A DNA stretch of 64,000 nucleotides, taken from Berberis thunbergii (taxonomy: Eukaryota; Streptophyta; Magnoliopsida; Ranunculales; Berberidaceae). A program made the position numbers and the translations under genes. How positions within the stretch are numbered: position 1 is the stretch's first letter; each line of letters starts with the position of its first letter. The stretch spans positions 930,001-994,000 of the forward strand of contig QNQO01000198.1 of the NCBI GenBank assembly GCA_003290165.1, in the 5' to 3' direction. The notes below the pieces were generated by a model. It did not search any database. It saw only the letters and a program-made list of their open reading frames with translations, and was not told the origin of the DNA. Of the stretch, positions 31,149-46,100 are shown piece by piece.

Positions 31149-34100
31149 CTGCATATTGGAAGATTGATAGAGGATACGCCTCAGAAATTTGCCTCATATT
31201 GTTCCCAAAATAAAACTTGAACTCATATTTTATATATTTTATGAGACGTTTCAATCATTTGATGTGTGTGTAGTGTGATCTTTCCCCATTCTAATCATGT
31301 CAATGGAAGGCTGCAAGTTGAAGAATAAAGAAAATAGAAGCTTATTTAACGGGCCTATCATTACCATCTCATTGAAGTCATAATTTGATAGTTCTTAATA
31401 CATGATGTGAGATATTGAAAACACATAGCTTGCAAATGTAGGGTATGGAAAAAAAGAATAATGATAAAAATAAAATAAAATAAAATAAAAATACTGAAAC
31501 AAAAAGTAATTGTACACACTTACGGTAAAGTTGAGACGAATGTTGTGGTGAACAGGCAAAAAACCCATTACACAAGGACACCGCAAGAAGAGTTATCATT
31601 CATGCAATTAGATAACCAGAGAATCATTCATGCAGTTGTATGGGTTATCTGGGACAAAGGAATAACTGAAAATTTAAAGATGTTAAGAAGCCAGTGGAGA
31701 ACTTATGGACTGACATTTGAAGTGACTTTGTGGCTCTGAACTTGAAATTGGGACAGGTTTAGAGAGATCCAGGACACATTCTCTTCCTGCATGTTCAATT
31801 GGGATTGTGTAGTGCTTGCATGTTACAAAATATACATTGTATACTTATGTATTGGTTATACTATTCTATATTATCAATACAACATACTGTTTTGCCAAAA
31901 AAAAAAAAAAGAGTGATCATTCCTAGTATTCATCCGGAGTTTCATAAATTACTTTTGAGGGTTTTCCCACTAATGGCTAACTCTACGCTCTTGTTGCAAC
32001 ATTTTTCAAATGTTCTGATAATATGAAAAAAGCCACCAGTTAGCTGTAGAATGTAAACTTTTATTATCTGACCAATCGTTTCAACATATAAAAAATCGAA
32101 AGACTGCCGTGACGGTGCATGTATTTTATATCTTAGTGAGAAAAATGTTTAAAATAATGATAAACCAATTCTCCACATAGTAACACTTTCTCCTTGAGAC
32201 AGGTCAAATTTCAATCATGTCTCATATCTATTTGACCATTGAATGCTGATTACTTTATTAATTCAACCAAGTTTCCTGGCTAAGCCACTGCAATTAATTT
32301 TGTTCATTCACTCTTAGTTTTCTTTTCCATTTATAACCCCAATGTGTAGTTGAGATTCCACTTGTTTCTTTATCTGGATACGATTGAGTTAGGATCACAG
32401 AAAAGTAGAAAACACAGAAACCATAACCCAAAACTAAATGTTCAAGGAACAACACTATTATAGGAAAACTAAAATAAAGGGTTTGTTCCACTGTCAGGCA
32501 TGTGTAAGTGACTGAAAGAATGTGTCAGGCATGTTGTGACTGAAACCCTTTCAGTGCCCTTTGATAATGAGCATTAGCCGACCAGACTGGCCTTGGCTGG
32601 CTTGTGATGCTCCAAGGTGTGGCCTCACTCGCTTCGTGATTATGATATATAAATCCACAATTTCACATTTTAACACGTATCTCGAGCCACACATGTCGAT
32701 GAGCTGAAATTTTAACAATTTCTTTCTAATGTGAATCTTTAATTATCCTCAAATTTTCAGCTCAAATGAGATATTTTACCATTTAATCATTTGTATGTCC
32801 ATGTAGTGTCCTCAAATGCAAATGAAAACTAAGTCGGTCCTAAATGGGAAGTGAAAATAGAAATTTGTTCCTTTAAGCCCAAATTTTATACTTATATGCA
32901 TTTATCACTAAAATGCTTAATACTTAATACTTATAAGTGGCATTTAGTAATTTATCCCTTATAAGCGGTCCAATCAATATAGTGAATGAGACCAGGTTCA
33001 AAAGTTTATAATCATCCAAATAATTGTGTTGTTCTAAGAGGAAAAAAGGGTAGAGACGATAACAATGACAATGCAAAAGGATATCATCAAAATCTTGCAT
33101 TTCACTAACCGCTCTTCATTCTTGTGAAGAAATCTACTTTCCATTTTACCTTTCCACTTATTTACTCTAATCAAGTCGAATAAATCAAATTTCTGTGGAA
33201 GAAAAGAAGATGAATTCGAAAGGATTACAACATTACAAGGATTCTCCAATGATATTTTAGCCGCCATGAACACATTGTTACAAGAATTTCTCCAAATTCA
33301 ATCCCTTGAAAAAAGAAAAAATGAGACTCAATTCCATTAACAAATCATTTCAAAATGACTATCCTTTTTCCTTTAAGGATCACTTCATTCCAAGAAAAGG
33401 AAAAAAAAAAAAAAAAGGCCCAAGATCTAGGACATTTGCTTGACTTTCTTGACCAAATGTTGTTGCACTTATGAACCTCAAGCATATGTTGTGCTCTTTG
33501 ATCTCCATCACTATTAATACGTCTCTAAACTTAGGACTTAGAGTCGAGTCAATGGGGGTATAAAAGGTGAAACCATGCCCAATTTAAAAAAACCCGTCGA
33601 TTGATTGAACATATTATAAACAAACTCAGCATGACGTAGCACATTCTTGCAACTAGAATCATGATCAAACGGTGAGTCGAATATCCTAAACTCTTGTTGA
33701 GAACCTTTGTTTGAGAATCTTTGTTACCCCCACTTCTTAATTTGAAACTCAAAATACCCCCAAAAAGATCAGAAATTAGTGGTACCCCCAAGACTCACAG
33801 TCACCATCAGTCTCCCCCATCTTGACCATTAGGGTTCCAATTTTTAATAATTCCTAGACTAAATCTATAAGCAATTCAAGAAAATCCAATGGATGAAATA
33901 ATTAAACCGCGAGATCTATGTCATAAGGGGTGAGACAATGAATCAAGTGCCAAGGTTCAACTCTAGGGCCTTGGTGAGGCACTACCGTAGTGGAGCCTTT
34001 TTTTACAAGATAGAGATTTTAGTGTAGTAATATTTACCTTGATTAGTATATGGCTTTGCGGTGCTCTAAGGCTAGAGCCTTAAGCCCCCGACAACATAGC

Positions 34101-37100
34101 ATGAGATACTACACATATCTCGACATGCATCTACTGGCTAAAAACAGAATAAATTTTGTGAAAAGAAAGTCTCATCTCTAAAAAATATAAGGTTAAAAAA
34201 TAACAAATTGTATTTTGTCATTCGGAGAAGAATCGAAGCAGTAGAGGCATGATGATGTGAGGGTGAGGATGAATGAGGTGGAGCTCGAATTTCTGTTAAT
34301 CATCCTCATTTTCAACCACACTTCCACTCTCTTCAACCCCACCATCATCCCAATCCATCGAGGTTCCCTCCTTCAAATCCAAATCAGATCAAATACCTTC
34401 CTCATCATCTTAGCAATCATCATCATTATCATACTCATTGCACAAACCCCCAAGTAGGGTAGTATCAAAACTTCCCACAAAACTCAACCCTCCATCAGTG
34501 GTGGTGGTGAGCTACAATCAAGAAATGAGGTGAAAGGTCAATAGTGGTGTGAGAACGGGAAAATTTAGACATAAAAGGAAAACTGGGAGGGAGGGAGGTC
34601 ACCGGTGGTGGTGGTCACGGTGCCTGATTTCATAGACAAGTGAAAAGAGAGGGAGAGAGGAAGGGGATAGGGATTGGGTTGGAGAAATTTTTTTTCGAAT
34701 CAAGAGGTTTTCATCAAGATGTGTTTATTATTGTGGATGGCCCACTAATTTTTCTCAAGATGGGAGTCCTTACAAGGTTAATTTGGGTATTATGAAATCA
34801 ACCATTTTGAAAACTCTTTCAACCACCCCAAATGCAGTCATAACTCCATATCGATCACAACAATACTGCCACAAAATTGATCAACACATCTACCCACAAA
34901 CCTTTATGGATGAGTAGTGGTAGACAATCTTAGTTGACCAATCGTTCGATGTTCGCATACATAACATTTTGGCAAAAGGCATTAGTTTCACGAAATAATT
35001 ATTCATGTTAACTCCTCTACTTTCAATGAGCAATCCAGCTACATTTCTCATCCTTGTCTTATCAAGGCAAGAGTCTCGTCTTCACTAGTAACCACATCCC
35101 AAATCTATTTCAAACATTGTTACGATCTCTTTATCATCCCATTCTGGCAATGTTCTTCATCTCAATGAAGTTATGCTTGTTCCTCAAGCCCTTATCCTAT
35201 TCCTTATCAGGAATAGCGACATGGTTTACCCTTATAGAAATTAAGTGAATGAAGAATATCGCTTAGGCCTTTAACCCAAAAGGCCCAACACTAACTTTAG
35301 GCATTGATTAACTAATAACATGTTGGCAAGTATTGGCTAGTTCGCTGACATAATTGATTCAATTAGCACGAAGGGAAGGTGTTCATCATGATGCTGTCCA
35401 TTCAACCTTTCTCGCTTTGGTCCTCGATTCGTTGTTTCCTGATTCCATTTCCAAGATCTACATAGAAATCTGTTATTCTAATCACTCAAACTAAAAACAT
35501 ATGTCCATCCGCCAGCGTTGGCTATATTTCTCTACTACCAGAGTTTGCTCCTTCAATATTTTAGTGAAGTTAGCGACTTGACTTACAAGATTTTCTTGTT
35601 TCATCTCGATTGGGCTCGATTGTTGGGCAGAAGATTGCAATAGATGGTCAGCCGGTTGTGGCAAACCTACTACCGATGGTTGTTCGACTGGTAGTGGCTG
35701 AACCCGTGGCGATGATGGCAACTCGGTACGGGCAGCTGTGCAACATCATTTTTGCTAGTTTGGTTTTGAACTCCAATCATTGTATTGAAAAAAAAACTTC
35801 GAAAATAAAATTGTTTGTGAAAGAAAATTGAAAGTGAATGAATGAAGAAAGTTCATTTTTATCAAAGGAAGAAAATTTTTAATGAGTTTGGTTTAAGCTC
35901 TCATTGAAAGCACCAATTTATGGATGCAACTTTTCACCAAATCACGTGCTGATCACATGGAGTAATCTGCATAAGATGGAGAAAGATTCTTGACACCGGT
36001 GTGGTGTGTGCCATGGGGACTCCGATGCCAAAGTTAGAATAGTGTATCTCAGAAGAGTTTATTTCTCTATGTACTTCGAGAGAATTAAGATTAAGAAAAG
36101 TGTTACCTAGAAATAACTTTGTGTTTGGTTATTTATAGAGATGGCAAGTGCCAACTACTTGTAGATGAGTGTGACGCGTGGCAGGTCAGGAGCCAACTAC
36201 TCGTAGACGAGTGAGACACGTCGCAGGTCGGGAGTCAACTGCTCGTAAATGAGTGAAACATGTGGCATGTCGAAAGCTAACTGCTCGTAGATGAGTGTGA
36301 CACATGACAAGTCGAAAACCAACTACTCGTAGATGAGTGAGACATGTGGCAGGTTGGGAGTCGTTGATGGTTGGAACTTCCCATTAATGGATGTAACCTC
36401 TTGTTGATGGTTGTAACTTCTGTCAATGGTTGTAACTTCTTGTACATGGTTGTAACTTTCGTCGACGATTGTAACATCCCATTTGGAGAGACCTCTCTTA
36501 TAGGTTCGTCTGCTCAATTGAGCATGGTGGTCAACGCCAAACATTATTTCTCTGTGAAAAAAAAAGTGTTTTGTCGAGTTGCACTGGACCCAGACTTGGG
36601 TTTTCTGTTTTTGTATCTTTCATGGATAATTTTTGGGCTTCTCGAAAACAGCCCATGTCTTCGAGCTTCCTTATCTTGTTGGGCTAAGGATCATTTTTGG
36701 CTCCCACGATAATCGTTACAATGAAAAAATGAAGCTTTGATGCACTGTTGTTGCAACTCCTAAAGCTCTATTTTTTAATAAGCCACTTTGTTTCATAAAA
36801 TTCTGCCCCAAATGTCTTATTTGCTTCTTAGCGCAATCCTCCAATTGGGTCACACCTCAATTGGGGCAGTAAATAGCATGTTACAACTTGAATAAATAAT
36901 AATAACCAATAGCTTCTAATAGTTTACTTAGTAGTCTAATTTTAGCTAATTAGTTTTTAATATAAGTACAACTACCTCAACCCTATTGAAGAGCAAACCA
37001 CTATAAACTGAATAACCCAATTGTGAACTCCCTTCTTGTTGATCGATCCATCGATAGGGTCATATGGCTTCCTCCATTACTTTTCTACGTCTTCTTCCCT

Positions 37101-40100
37101 TATTCTCAACTCAACTCTATTTGAGTTAAGATTCTAAACTCTCCTCCCTTATTCAGCTTAAATGAAGATAAAGATGAAATGATGACACTGACCCAAGGGA
37201 TGATGTGAACTCCCAAGTGTGATCTCCCTTCTTGTTGATCGATCCATCGATCATGTACTACAACTTCATTCATTTTCTACCTCTTCTTCCCTTATTCCTA
37301 AGTCTCAACTCAAATTTGTTTGAGTCAAGTCAAGATTCTAAACTCTCCTCTATTCTTTAGCTCAATGAAGATAAAGACAAAAATAATGGTTATTAGTTTA
37401 GTGGTCTACTAGATTTGGCCTTTCCTTTTATGATGTAAGTTTGAATGGAAACTAATTGTCTTACTTTTGTTATAGATTTGAAGGCTTATGAATTATGGTC
37501 TACTATTAGCAAGGATGCACGAACACGCGTGTCGGACACGAACACGACACGGCGACTCGGCAATTTTAAAAAACTTAGGACTCGGCGACACGGCATAACA
37601 GTCAAACTTTACTTTTTATTAATTTTTTTTTTTTATAACTAATGAACATAAACAACCTAAAGCTTAAAATTGTTTAAAATTTTTACTTTTGAAACTAGAA
37701 GATGAGAACTTAACAAAAGATAGAAAAATTTACAGAGATGCTCGGATAGTCAAAATTTACTGGGGATTATATTTAATTTACAAATTGTTTCAAAATAGTG
37801 TGTAATTGTGTATCTAATAACAAATTAATCATCAGAAACAGATAAATCAAATTACTAAGAAATTATATAGCAAAATACCATTTTTTGTAATGTATCTAAT
37901 TTAGAGTGAGGGAATAAACGACCTTGATGATGCCTGATGTACCATCAAATGAAAATGTCAGTCAAGAAGTCAAGAACCCTCAGATTGAGTACGACGTGAA
38001 GATGTGCTCTAATTAAAGCAACCCCTCTCTTCGACTGAAGGAATCGAAGAATTGGCGATTGTAATTGAGTGCAGTAGAACTTGATGTTTCTTCAAAAATT
38101 ACTTTCGAAAATTAGCAAAGAAAAACAGGAAAAAAGAAAGAAAAAAAAACCCACCCAAGAAAAACAGGAAAAAAACACTGGCCGAGTCGGGGCCATGTCG
38201 GTCTCAGTCAACATGTCTTGACCGTTGACCTGTGTCGGATGCGAGTCCGTGTCCGACTCTCGAAACGTGGATTTTTTGAAGAGTCCCTGCATCGGAGACT
38301 ATTAGTATGTGTTTGTTTGAATTAGTGGGAACAATGTAATGACCCACGAACTTATCATAGTTCCACCTCAACTTCTTTGAGACTTTGACGGCTCCCAAAG
38401 TGGATGTTAGCACTTGGCGCTACTTCGCGCCTTAGAAAACTAAGACAACATCCTCGCACCGATTGACCACGTTATTTAACCCAAGACTCTCGAAGCCCTT
38501 AAAACTACACCTATGCTAGTCCACCAAACCCTTCAAGAACATATCACTACTTTCTCCAGTAACCAAGCCATTTTTTGTCAACACTTGAAGTAGTTGGTCA
38601 TTCTGAAACTTAATTCACGTGCATTAACAACAAATCTCTCGTCCCCATCAAAGCACAAACCTTCACCCACCACTACCAAATATCCACTCTAAATACCCTG
38701 GAAGGAGCACCTACACAGTTTGGACTGAGGGCTTTTATTCATTTGCCTCAATTATCTGACCATGTGAGGGGCAGTGAACCTGGGTAATCAGGTTCACTGC
38801 ATTAGTGTACAATGGCTGAATCCACAACCACCACCTTGGTAGAGAGAGCAACAGGAAAAAGTACTAGCTATGGCCCTTCAGATACGTGCACATGGTATGT
38901 GCAGAGATTGCAGGTGCATACAGGAGGAGTTCTACTTTGGGCGAACAAGAGCCTTGGGACGGAAAATTGGAGATCCAGATCAGTTTGTGCGCCTTATAGA
39001 AGTGATGGAGCGAAGAGATGATGTTGGGTTGGAATTAACATTCCTACTTATGATGGTAAGGAGATGGGTGATGCTTTTGAGGACTTTGCACTTGAGATGG
39101 ACTATTTTGGAGTTCAAAAACATGGGACCAGTAGCTATAAAAATTGAATGGATCTATAGGATTGTGGTGGCATGACGAGCACAATCAGCTGGTAGCAATG
39201 GATATGCCTCCAATCAATTCATGGGAGGCTTTGGACAATTTGATGTAATTTATATATGTTATGAACGTGGATGACACACAGTGAATGAATATTCCAGCGT
39301 TTCATACTCAATATGCGTGTCAAACTGCTTTTAGATTGTATCAGGGTATGGATATAGAAATTAAGTATGCCTTGGCAAGGAAGGCAGTTGATCCCTGGTT
39401 AGCAACAGAGATCATAGCAAAGTGAGCTAAATCAAAACTCAAGCTCAAATTACAGGCTATTTAGATTATCAAGCTTCTTGCACACTTGACGCTTGAGAAA
39501 ACTTCTTCTAGGAATTTTAGGGAATTCATGAGAGGATGATGGAAATAACCAAATAAGAGTATTCAAGCCACTACTATTAGTTAAATTTAGTTAATTATAT
39601 TATTTTATTCTAAGTTCCAGTTGGTTTGGGCCATAAAAAGGCTGTAATCAAGTAATTGGCAATTAAAGCTCCAATAGGAATTAAGTTCAGGTTGTTTGGT
39701 TTATGTTATAAACAAGGCCTAAGAGCCATTGTAGTAGTTTGGCTTAAATTGAACTTACTCTTTTGAGAGGTTTTCTTTTATGTATCTTTTATATTGTTTT
39801 CTTTGTTCAGTTTTATTTCCAGCAATTTATTGTTTTCAGTTGATAAGTTCATAGATCGGTATTTATTACAATTACAATTAGCTCTACCCTAGCTCATAAT
39901 CAATAACTTCTCCTTTGATCTCCTGAATAAGGGAGAGACCAGGTTTGCGAGAAAGAATCAAATCCCTCAAGAGTAATTACTTTTACTTTGGTATTTGAAC
40001 CTAATCACGCGTGTTCCAAGTCGAACCAGTGAATTCATGATGCAAGTCAAATTCCCTCATGTCCATGATTACCCTACCCGCGACATTTGGTGTGGGAGGG

Positions 40101-43100
40101 GTTAAGGGAATTTAAAAGATAAATAAATAACAACAATTGAGAAATAAAAATCCCTCTCCACAAGCTTAGGCTATAAGGTTTTGCTTTCAAAGTTTGCTTC
40201 CACTCAACAATTCCCATCACAATCAGACCCTTATCCATCCAACAAATCTCCATCACACTACATCCATTCGTGCCTATTTTGAAGAGCGCTAAGCTTCATG
40301 TCTCAGTATCACTTCCACCAAAAAATCAAAATCAAGATCATGTTCCTCTCCCCCTGACCAATTTATGAGGAGCATAATCCAAAATCCTTGAGAAGCTACC
40401 AATCGTAGGCTTCATTCCTAAGTAGAATTGCACATTCGTTTTGGTAGTTTCACAATCAACAACATTTTTTGGCATCTTACGTGATGTCACATTAGATTGA
40501 GAAATTCAAAATAAATAAATAAAATGAAATATATGGATAAGGAAATAATAATAAATAAATAAATAAAACAAATTGTGAGTAATATGTCAAGTACCCTAAG
40601 TTGTGGGTCCCGACATGGTTGAAATTTAATATATATATATATATATATATATAATGTGAGGCCAACCAACAATCTAACAAAAGAATTACTGAAACTCAAA
40701 CAATAGTAGACCATGGACCATTTGATGGTTCTTATTGAAAGAAGATGTTGGTAAATTGGTTGAAACTGGGTCCTAGACAGTATGGGTTACATTAGAATGG
40801 AATTATGCTTATAGGAATTCGTTCATAGAAAATAATTGTACCATGGTAATGTCATATCAATCAGACACTAGAATGATTCCAAGCATCTACATGAAATCAA
40901 ATTTATAACGAACTTCATAACATAAACTAACCCACTTGCCTCAAATATAAACCAATTGCAGTCGGTACAAAAATTAAAAATATGTGTAGAAACAGATAAT
41001 CACCATAACTTGCATGGAACAAAAGTATATCTACAGAAAGCGGAAGAAGAACAGAAATAACTGCAAAAGAAGAACGAGGGAAGGTCATACCATTTCGTCT
41101 CTTGAATCTTGCAAATAGTGATTCCAGTTGTTGCTTAATAACATGGTAGACATGTGCGGGGCAGCTAATAGAGCTATAGAACATATGTTGGCACCTGATT
41201 TTCTGCCATGATTGACAACCAGCAAGTACTTTTCCTTCAAGATACTCCAAAGCCTTGGCAGCTTCCAAATGTAGTCTTCCGTCAAAAGTTATCATGGCTT
41301 TCATCGAATAGTCCTTGGCTTCAGATGGAAACACCTGAACATGGCAATAATTACTAAGTGGGTCTTTGCTAGGCATGAATGGAGCAATTTCTCTAAGAAG
41401 TAATTCTTCACAGGAAGAATAAGGAGGGTCCTTCACCGCATCTCCTCTAACCAGAAAAACTTCAAAAACTCTCCCATTTGTAGCAGTTCTCAGAGCATCC
41501 AGGATTTCGGCTTCTGATGTTTCTCTATCAAGTCCTCCTATCACAACACAATCCACCTCTTTCCGGCTATTCTCACAATGGACAAACCTTCCTCCAATAA
41601 TAAGGTCAGAGGAGTCACGTATAACATTGTCAACATCTTGTCTTGCACACTTAGCAATGGCAACCCCCTTGCTATACCTACGTGGCCAAAAAACCTTCGC
41701 TTTTACAGCAGGAAATGTGAAAGCTCTATCACCTGTGAAGGCTGGTCGGGAAGGGACTACCTTCAAAAGTGCACCACTGACTTTAATTTCATTCAACTGA
41801 ACAACAGCTTTTTCAGCAGCTTCAGGAGTGAGAAATGTTATCCTACCCCACTTCTCTGATGACTCGCCTTCATTTCCAATTCCTGCATGCCTGTAGAAAC
41901 TACAAATACCAGAGGCAAACTTTTCAAACATCATTAAGAGTTCCTTGTCATCAAGGGCTTGCACATTTGAATGGAAAACTTCCACAGTTAAGTATCTCTT
42001 ATCCAGTTCTAGATGCTTAATTTCAGCACCAGCTCCGAAGAGTGCAATGGAAGGTGAAATGCTAGGTCCTCCACGATACAAGCATTTCTCAACACATTCG
42101 TCACTTAACCACTTCGCTTCATACCTCAAAACATCATTTACAAGGGCAGATACCTTTTCCATATCGAAGGAGGAGGAAAATATATGAACTTCATTTTTTC
42201 CAATTTCAACTTCGATGCCAATTCTTTCATTCTTGCACTCATTTTGAATGCGTGAAACGAGACGAAACAAATTATTGTTCCCCTTTCCACAAAACTTTTT
42301 CAAGAGGGTACTGCCATATCCAGCAATCACAGTCGTCTGCAGTTTCTGGTTCTTCATCTCCAAGATTAATGAAGGAGAAATGTCAGATAAGCAATCATAA
42401 TCAATAGCAGTTACACAAGCTAAATATTGATTTGTCACCGACAACAGTTCACCAAAAACTACCCAATCCGGCTTCTGACTGTACATTAGCAAAGAACATG
42501 AAGGATGGAGTTGAACATGCTGTTTTGTTAAAGCCACTTGATATCCAAGCCGATCGTATCCTGAATACATGGCCAAATTTTCTGCAAGGGATGCAAGTAT
42601 TACCTTCTTCAGATGCTTATCATGATCAGAGGGCTTGTTTGGGTTCCAGTACCAGTAACTAGGGATGATAATGTTCAGCTCATTTTTTAAGCAGTGCTCT
42701 AGTTCTAGTACTGCCTCTTTACACCGTCGCATAGATTTGGCATTGATACTATTGTTCCAGCACCATTTTCCTTGATCATCTGACAACACCTCTTCCCACT
42801 GCTTGTAAACTGAAAGCAGAGTGAATAGATCTCCATCACGATGACAAAAATGTACCTTAAGCCGATCTGATTTTAGCTTATCCTCATCATTACCTATTCG
42901 ACAAAATATGCTACTAGCATTTGCCATAACAGCTGCGAGAACAAGACCCTCTCTACGCAACTGGTAGTCAAAGCTATCAAGAATAAGTTTTCCAAGACGA
43001 GGCTCAATACCCATTTTGACTAGGTACCGACCATTCTGAGTGAGTTCAAAGCAATCACTCCTCGGTGTTATGGCTCCCAACTGAATTAGATTCTTTATAG

Positions 43101-46100
43101 CCATCTCAACTGCATCGGGGCTTGGAGCGTCAACAAAATCAAACTCTTCCACATTTTTTATGCCCAATGCAAGAATCCTCAAAATCGCAACACCAAGATG
43201 GACTTTATGAATCTCTGGCTCCTGGTGAGCAGCCATTGATTCAAAATCAAATTCAGAATAAAGCCTGTAACACTTACCAGGTTCAGTTCTACCAGCACGA
43301 CCAGCTCTTTGATTAGCAGAACTTTGACTGACTCTACAAACTCTAAGCAAATTAATACCAGTGCTCGGTTCAAACCTACTCTCTTTGACCATACCACAGT
43401 CAACCACATACTTCACTTCCGGAATGGTCAACGAAGTCTCTGCCAGATTTGTGGAAAATATAACTTTTCGCTGTCCTAGGTACTTTAGGAAAACACGCCC
43501 TTGTTCTTCTGAAGAAAGCTTCCCATGCAAAGGCAATGCAATTGCATTCAGAGATTGAAAATTTTCACACGCCCATTCCACTTCTATTTGAGAAGTCAAA
43601 AAGGCAAGAATGGCTCCCGCTTGTTCCCTTTCGTGGACTTCAGTCACCATCTTTACAACATCAGAAACATATGAAGCGCAATTACCAGATTTTAATCTCC
43701 CAGTAGCACTATACTCTCCAGATGCATTAGGGACATATTTAATCTCAACAGGGAAGTTTCTCCCAACAACATAATAGGTTCCACAACCAAAGAAGTAATC
43801 TGAAAGTTTCCTGGCATCAGCTGTAGCAGACATTATAACAAGCCTAAGATCAAGCCTTTCAAGCAGCAAGCCTTTTAGCAATGCCAATAAGAGATCAGTG
43901 TTCAAACTTCTTTCATGAGCTTCATCTACAATGATATATGAGATCCCAGCCAACGTCTTATCATTCATGTAGTGTTGCAGTAGACAATGATCTGTCATGA
44001 ATATTACCTTAGACTTGAATACCTGGGCAGATGAAAACCATGGATAACAAATTACTGAATTATCCTCATAACACCCATTACTTTCTTCCTGTACTCTTTG
44101 CGCCAAAGAAAGTGCAGCAATCTTGCGTGGCTGAGTACATATAATGGAATGATTACCAGCCAGTCCTGTATCAGCTAGAAACTGAACCAACTGTGTGCTC
44201 TTCCCAGAGCCGGTTTCTCCAATCAAGACCGATGCCTGCATGATGAAAAGGGAAGAGACACGTATATATAAATATGAGAGACTGGTTGGCATAAAAAGGC
44301 AGTCATGTCTTTAAAAGTAGTAAACCAATAAATAGATAAACAGACGAATCCTGGATGTCAAGAAGAACGCAGAATAACCAGGTAACAGTGTTTGTTGATA
44401 CTCGTTTAACTTTTTTTTCGTTGATGAACATAGATTATACATGTTTATCTAACAGTTACTAAGCTGAATAGTGTATGAAATGTTATGTCTAAAAATGGTC
44501 CAGAATAGTAAATGTAGGATATAAATCATCTTGAGAAAATTAATTTAAATTGGAAAGTTATCGACCTTAGTATAACCATAATGAGAATTCTTTCTTTTGG
44601 CTGAAAGTCGAATAAGAAGTGCAACAAACAGAAAACAATATCTATAGCACTCATAAGTAGCAATTTCTTAACCAAAATATAACATTCAACCACTGATCAG
44701 ATTTTATCAAATGGATATATAGAATCTTACCTTTGATAGATTCAAAGGCTAAAAAGATCAGTAATATGTATAGATACATTTTGTCAGCATTACAGACTTA
44801 TATAAAAGAGAAAGGGAAGAAAAACAGAGATACAAATGAGTAAGGCGCTCACCAAGACCACAAAACATGCAGGACTCCCCATAAAGAACAAATGAAATAC
44901 ACTTACAATAATCTCAGATTGGATAAATTTAACAATTAAAACCTGAAAATGCAAATTTCAAATTATTAAATACGTAATATTTGTAGCATTTTTTAAAGTT
45001 TCATTTCATTGCAATACCAGATGCCATACAATGACAACACAAGTTCCACGCCAAAAACAATGAAACCTATAAGAGCATCCACATCAATTGCAAAACTGAT
45101 TTCCAAATTTGGGTTTGGTCGAAAAATCAGAGGGAAATGCTAAAAGGATTGCAAAAGATCAATGAGATGGAGTAACTGACTTTGTCCATGAGAATAAAAC
45201 CCATTTATTTTTATTGAGACATACCTTTAAGTTTGTTTGATTTTTTTTTTTAATAAAACAAAACCCTATTATTTTAATTGGCACATGCCTTATAGGTTTG
45301 TCTATTGTTTTTAACAAAAACTAATTTCTAGACGAACTTCAAAACTTTGTCTCTCCATTGAATGGGTGTATTAAGTGTGTCTTGCGAATACTTGAATTTC
45401 CAAATATGGTTATATAAGGGGTAAAATTTTGATTAACTTCCTTTTTTAGCAAACCAATGTAGAGTTTTTCTTTTTATCAATCTCCTTTTTTTCTTTTTAT
45501 CATTCTCATTTTTTCTTTTTTTAGCAGTGGATGCTCTAAACCCACCAAATTGGTACATCTGCAAACTACAATTATTTTTTCATTTTTTAATTTTAACTTA
45601 TAAACCTTATTTTATTATTCATATGTTCATAGCATACTCTACTTTGCACCTAGATTTGGATCAAAAGACAGAATTACATCCACGAATAATTTTATATGAG
45701 AAGGAACTTGCAAGAGAAACAGTAACTAAATCAACAAATGGATAAGATACTCTACTTTGCACTTACACCCGAGAGTCAGAATTACATTCACAAATAATTT
45801 TATATGGAAAAGAACATGAAAGAGAAACGATAACTAAATCAACAAATGGATATCAGCAGAGCACCCAATCCAGTCACAAAAATCATTAAATGCCCTCACT
45901 ATTCCACGCAAGTCCTAATGTTTTTCATTCTCTAGTCCTCTATACAACCCTCAACTTCATGAGCTTGACTCACAATTTGACTTTATTCCAAAGAACCCAA
46001 ATCCCCCATGGTCCTACCACAAGGACAAGATTCCAAAGATGCTTGTTTTGAGAGAAAATACTAAATAGTCTTATGAACTAAGTAATCCCCTGACCTTATG

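Larger units (their letters stand above)
35491..36720 (-). mobile_element. Truncated TAT-type gypsy: 5' LTR plus start of gag
   Basis: Read on the minus strand, 36720-35921 looks like an LTR (TGTAACGATTATCGTGGGAG ... TTGCATCCA). It is followed by TTGGTGCTTTCAATGAGAGC, a sequence that commonly follows the 5' LTR in plant TAT elements. Then comes a short frame 35721-35491 (MPSSPRVQPLPVEQPSVVGL ... ILKEQTLVVEKYSQRW), typical of a gag N-terminus. The LTR shares the CGGTG.GG...ACTCCGATGCCAAAGTTAG-type block with the LTR of the element at 19541-27363. The rest of the element and its second LTR are absent. Confidence 0.6.
31149..41090 (-). other. Intron 2 of the helicase-RBR gene, 9.9 kb, transposon-filled
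   Basis: Bounded by donor AATG|GTATGACC (41090) and acceptor ATATGCAG (31149). It holds, from left, a retroposed poly-A fragment (31602-31910), unassigned AT-rich DNA, a TAT-type LTR with start of gag (35491-36720), a tandem duplication (37028-37388), a hAT-type element (37510-38297), a gag relic (38812-39430), an LTR-like stretch and a (TA)n run. It separates helicase from E3 module. Confidence 0.85.

Noticed and set aside
33951..34110. Possible SINE (GGTTCAACTC and short poly-T/A runs)
   Set aside because: Only a weak B-box-like word, no A box and no target duplication.
34257..34457. Short hydrophobic ORF in helicase intron 2
   Set aside because: Ile-rich because of ATC/ATT repeats; no start context or homologous pattern.
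41578..43558. Several plus-strand ORFs opposite helicase exon 2
   Set aside because: Antisense shadows of a conserved coding exon.
44236..44292. Open extension upstream of helicase exon 2
   Set aside because: Lies beyond a good CATGCAG acceptor and does not match the family; intronic.
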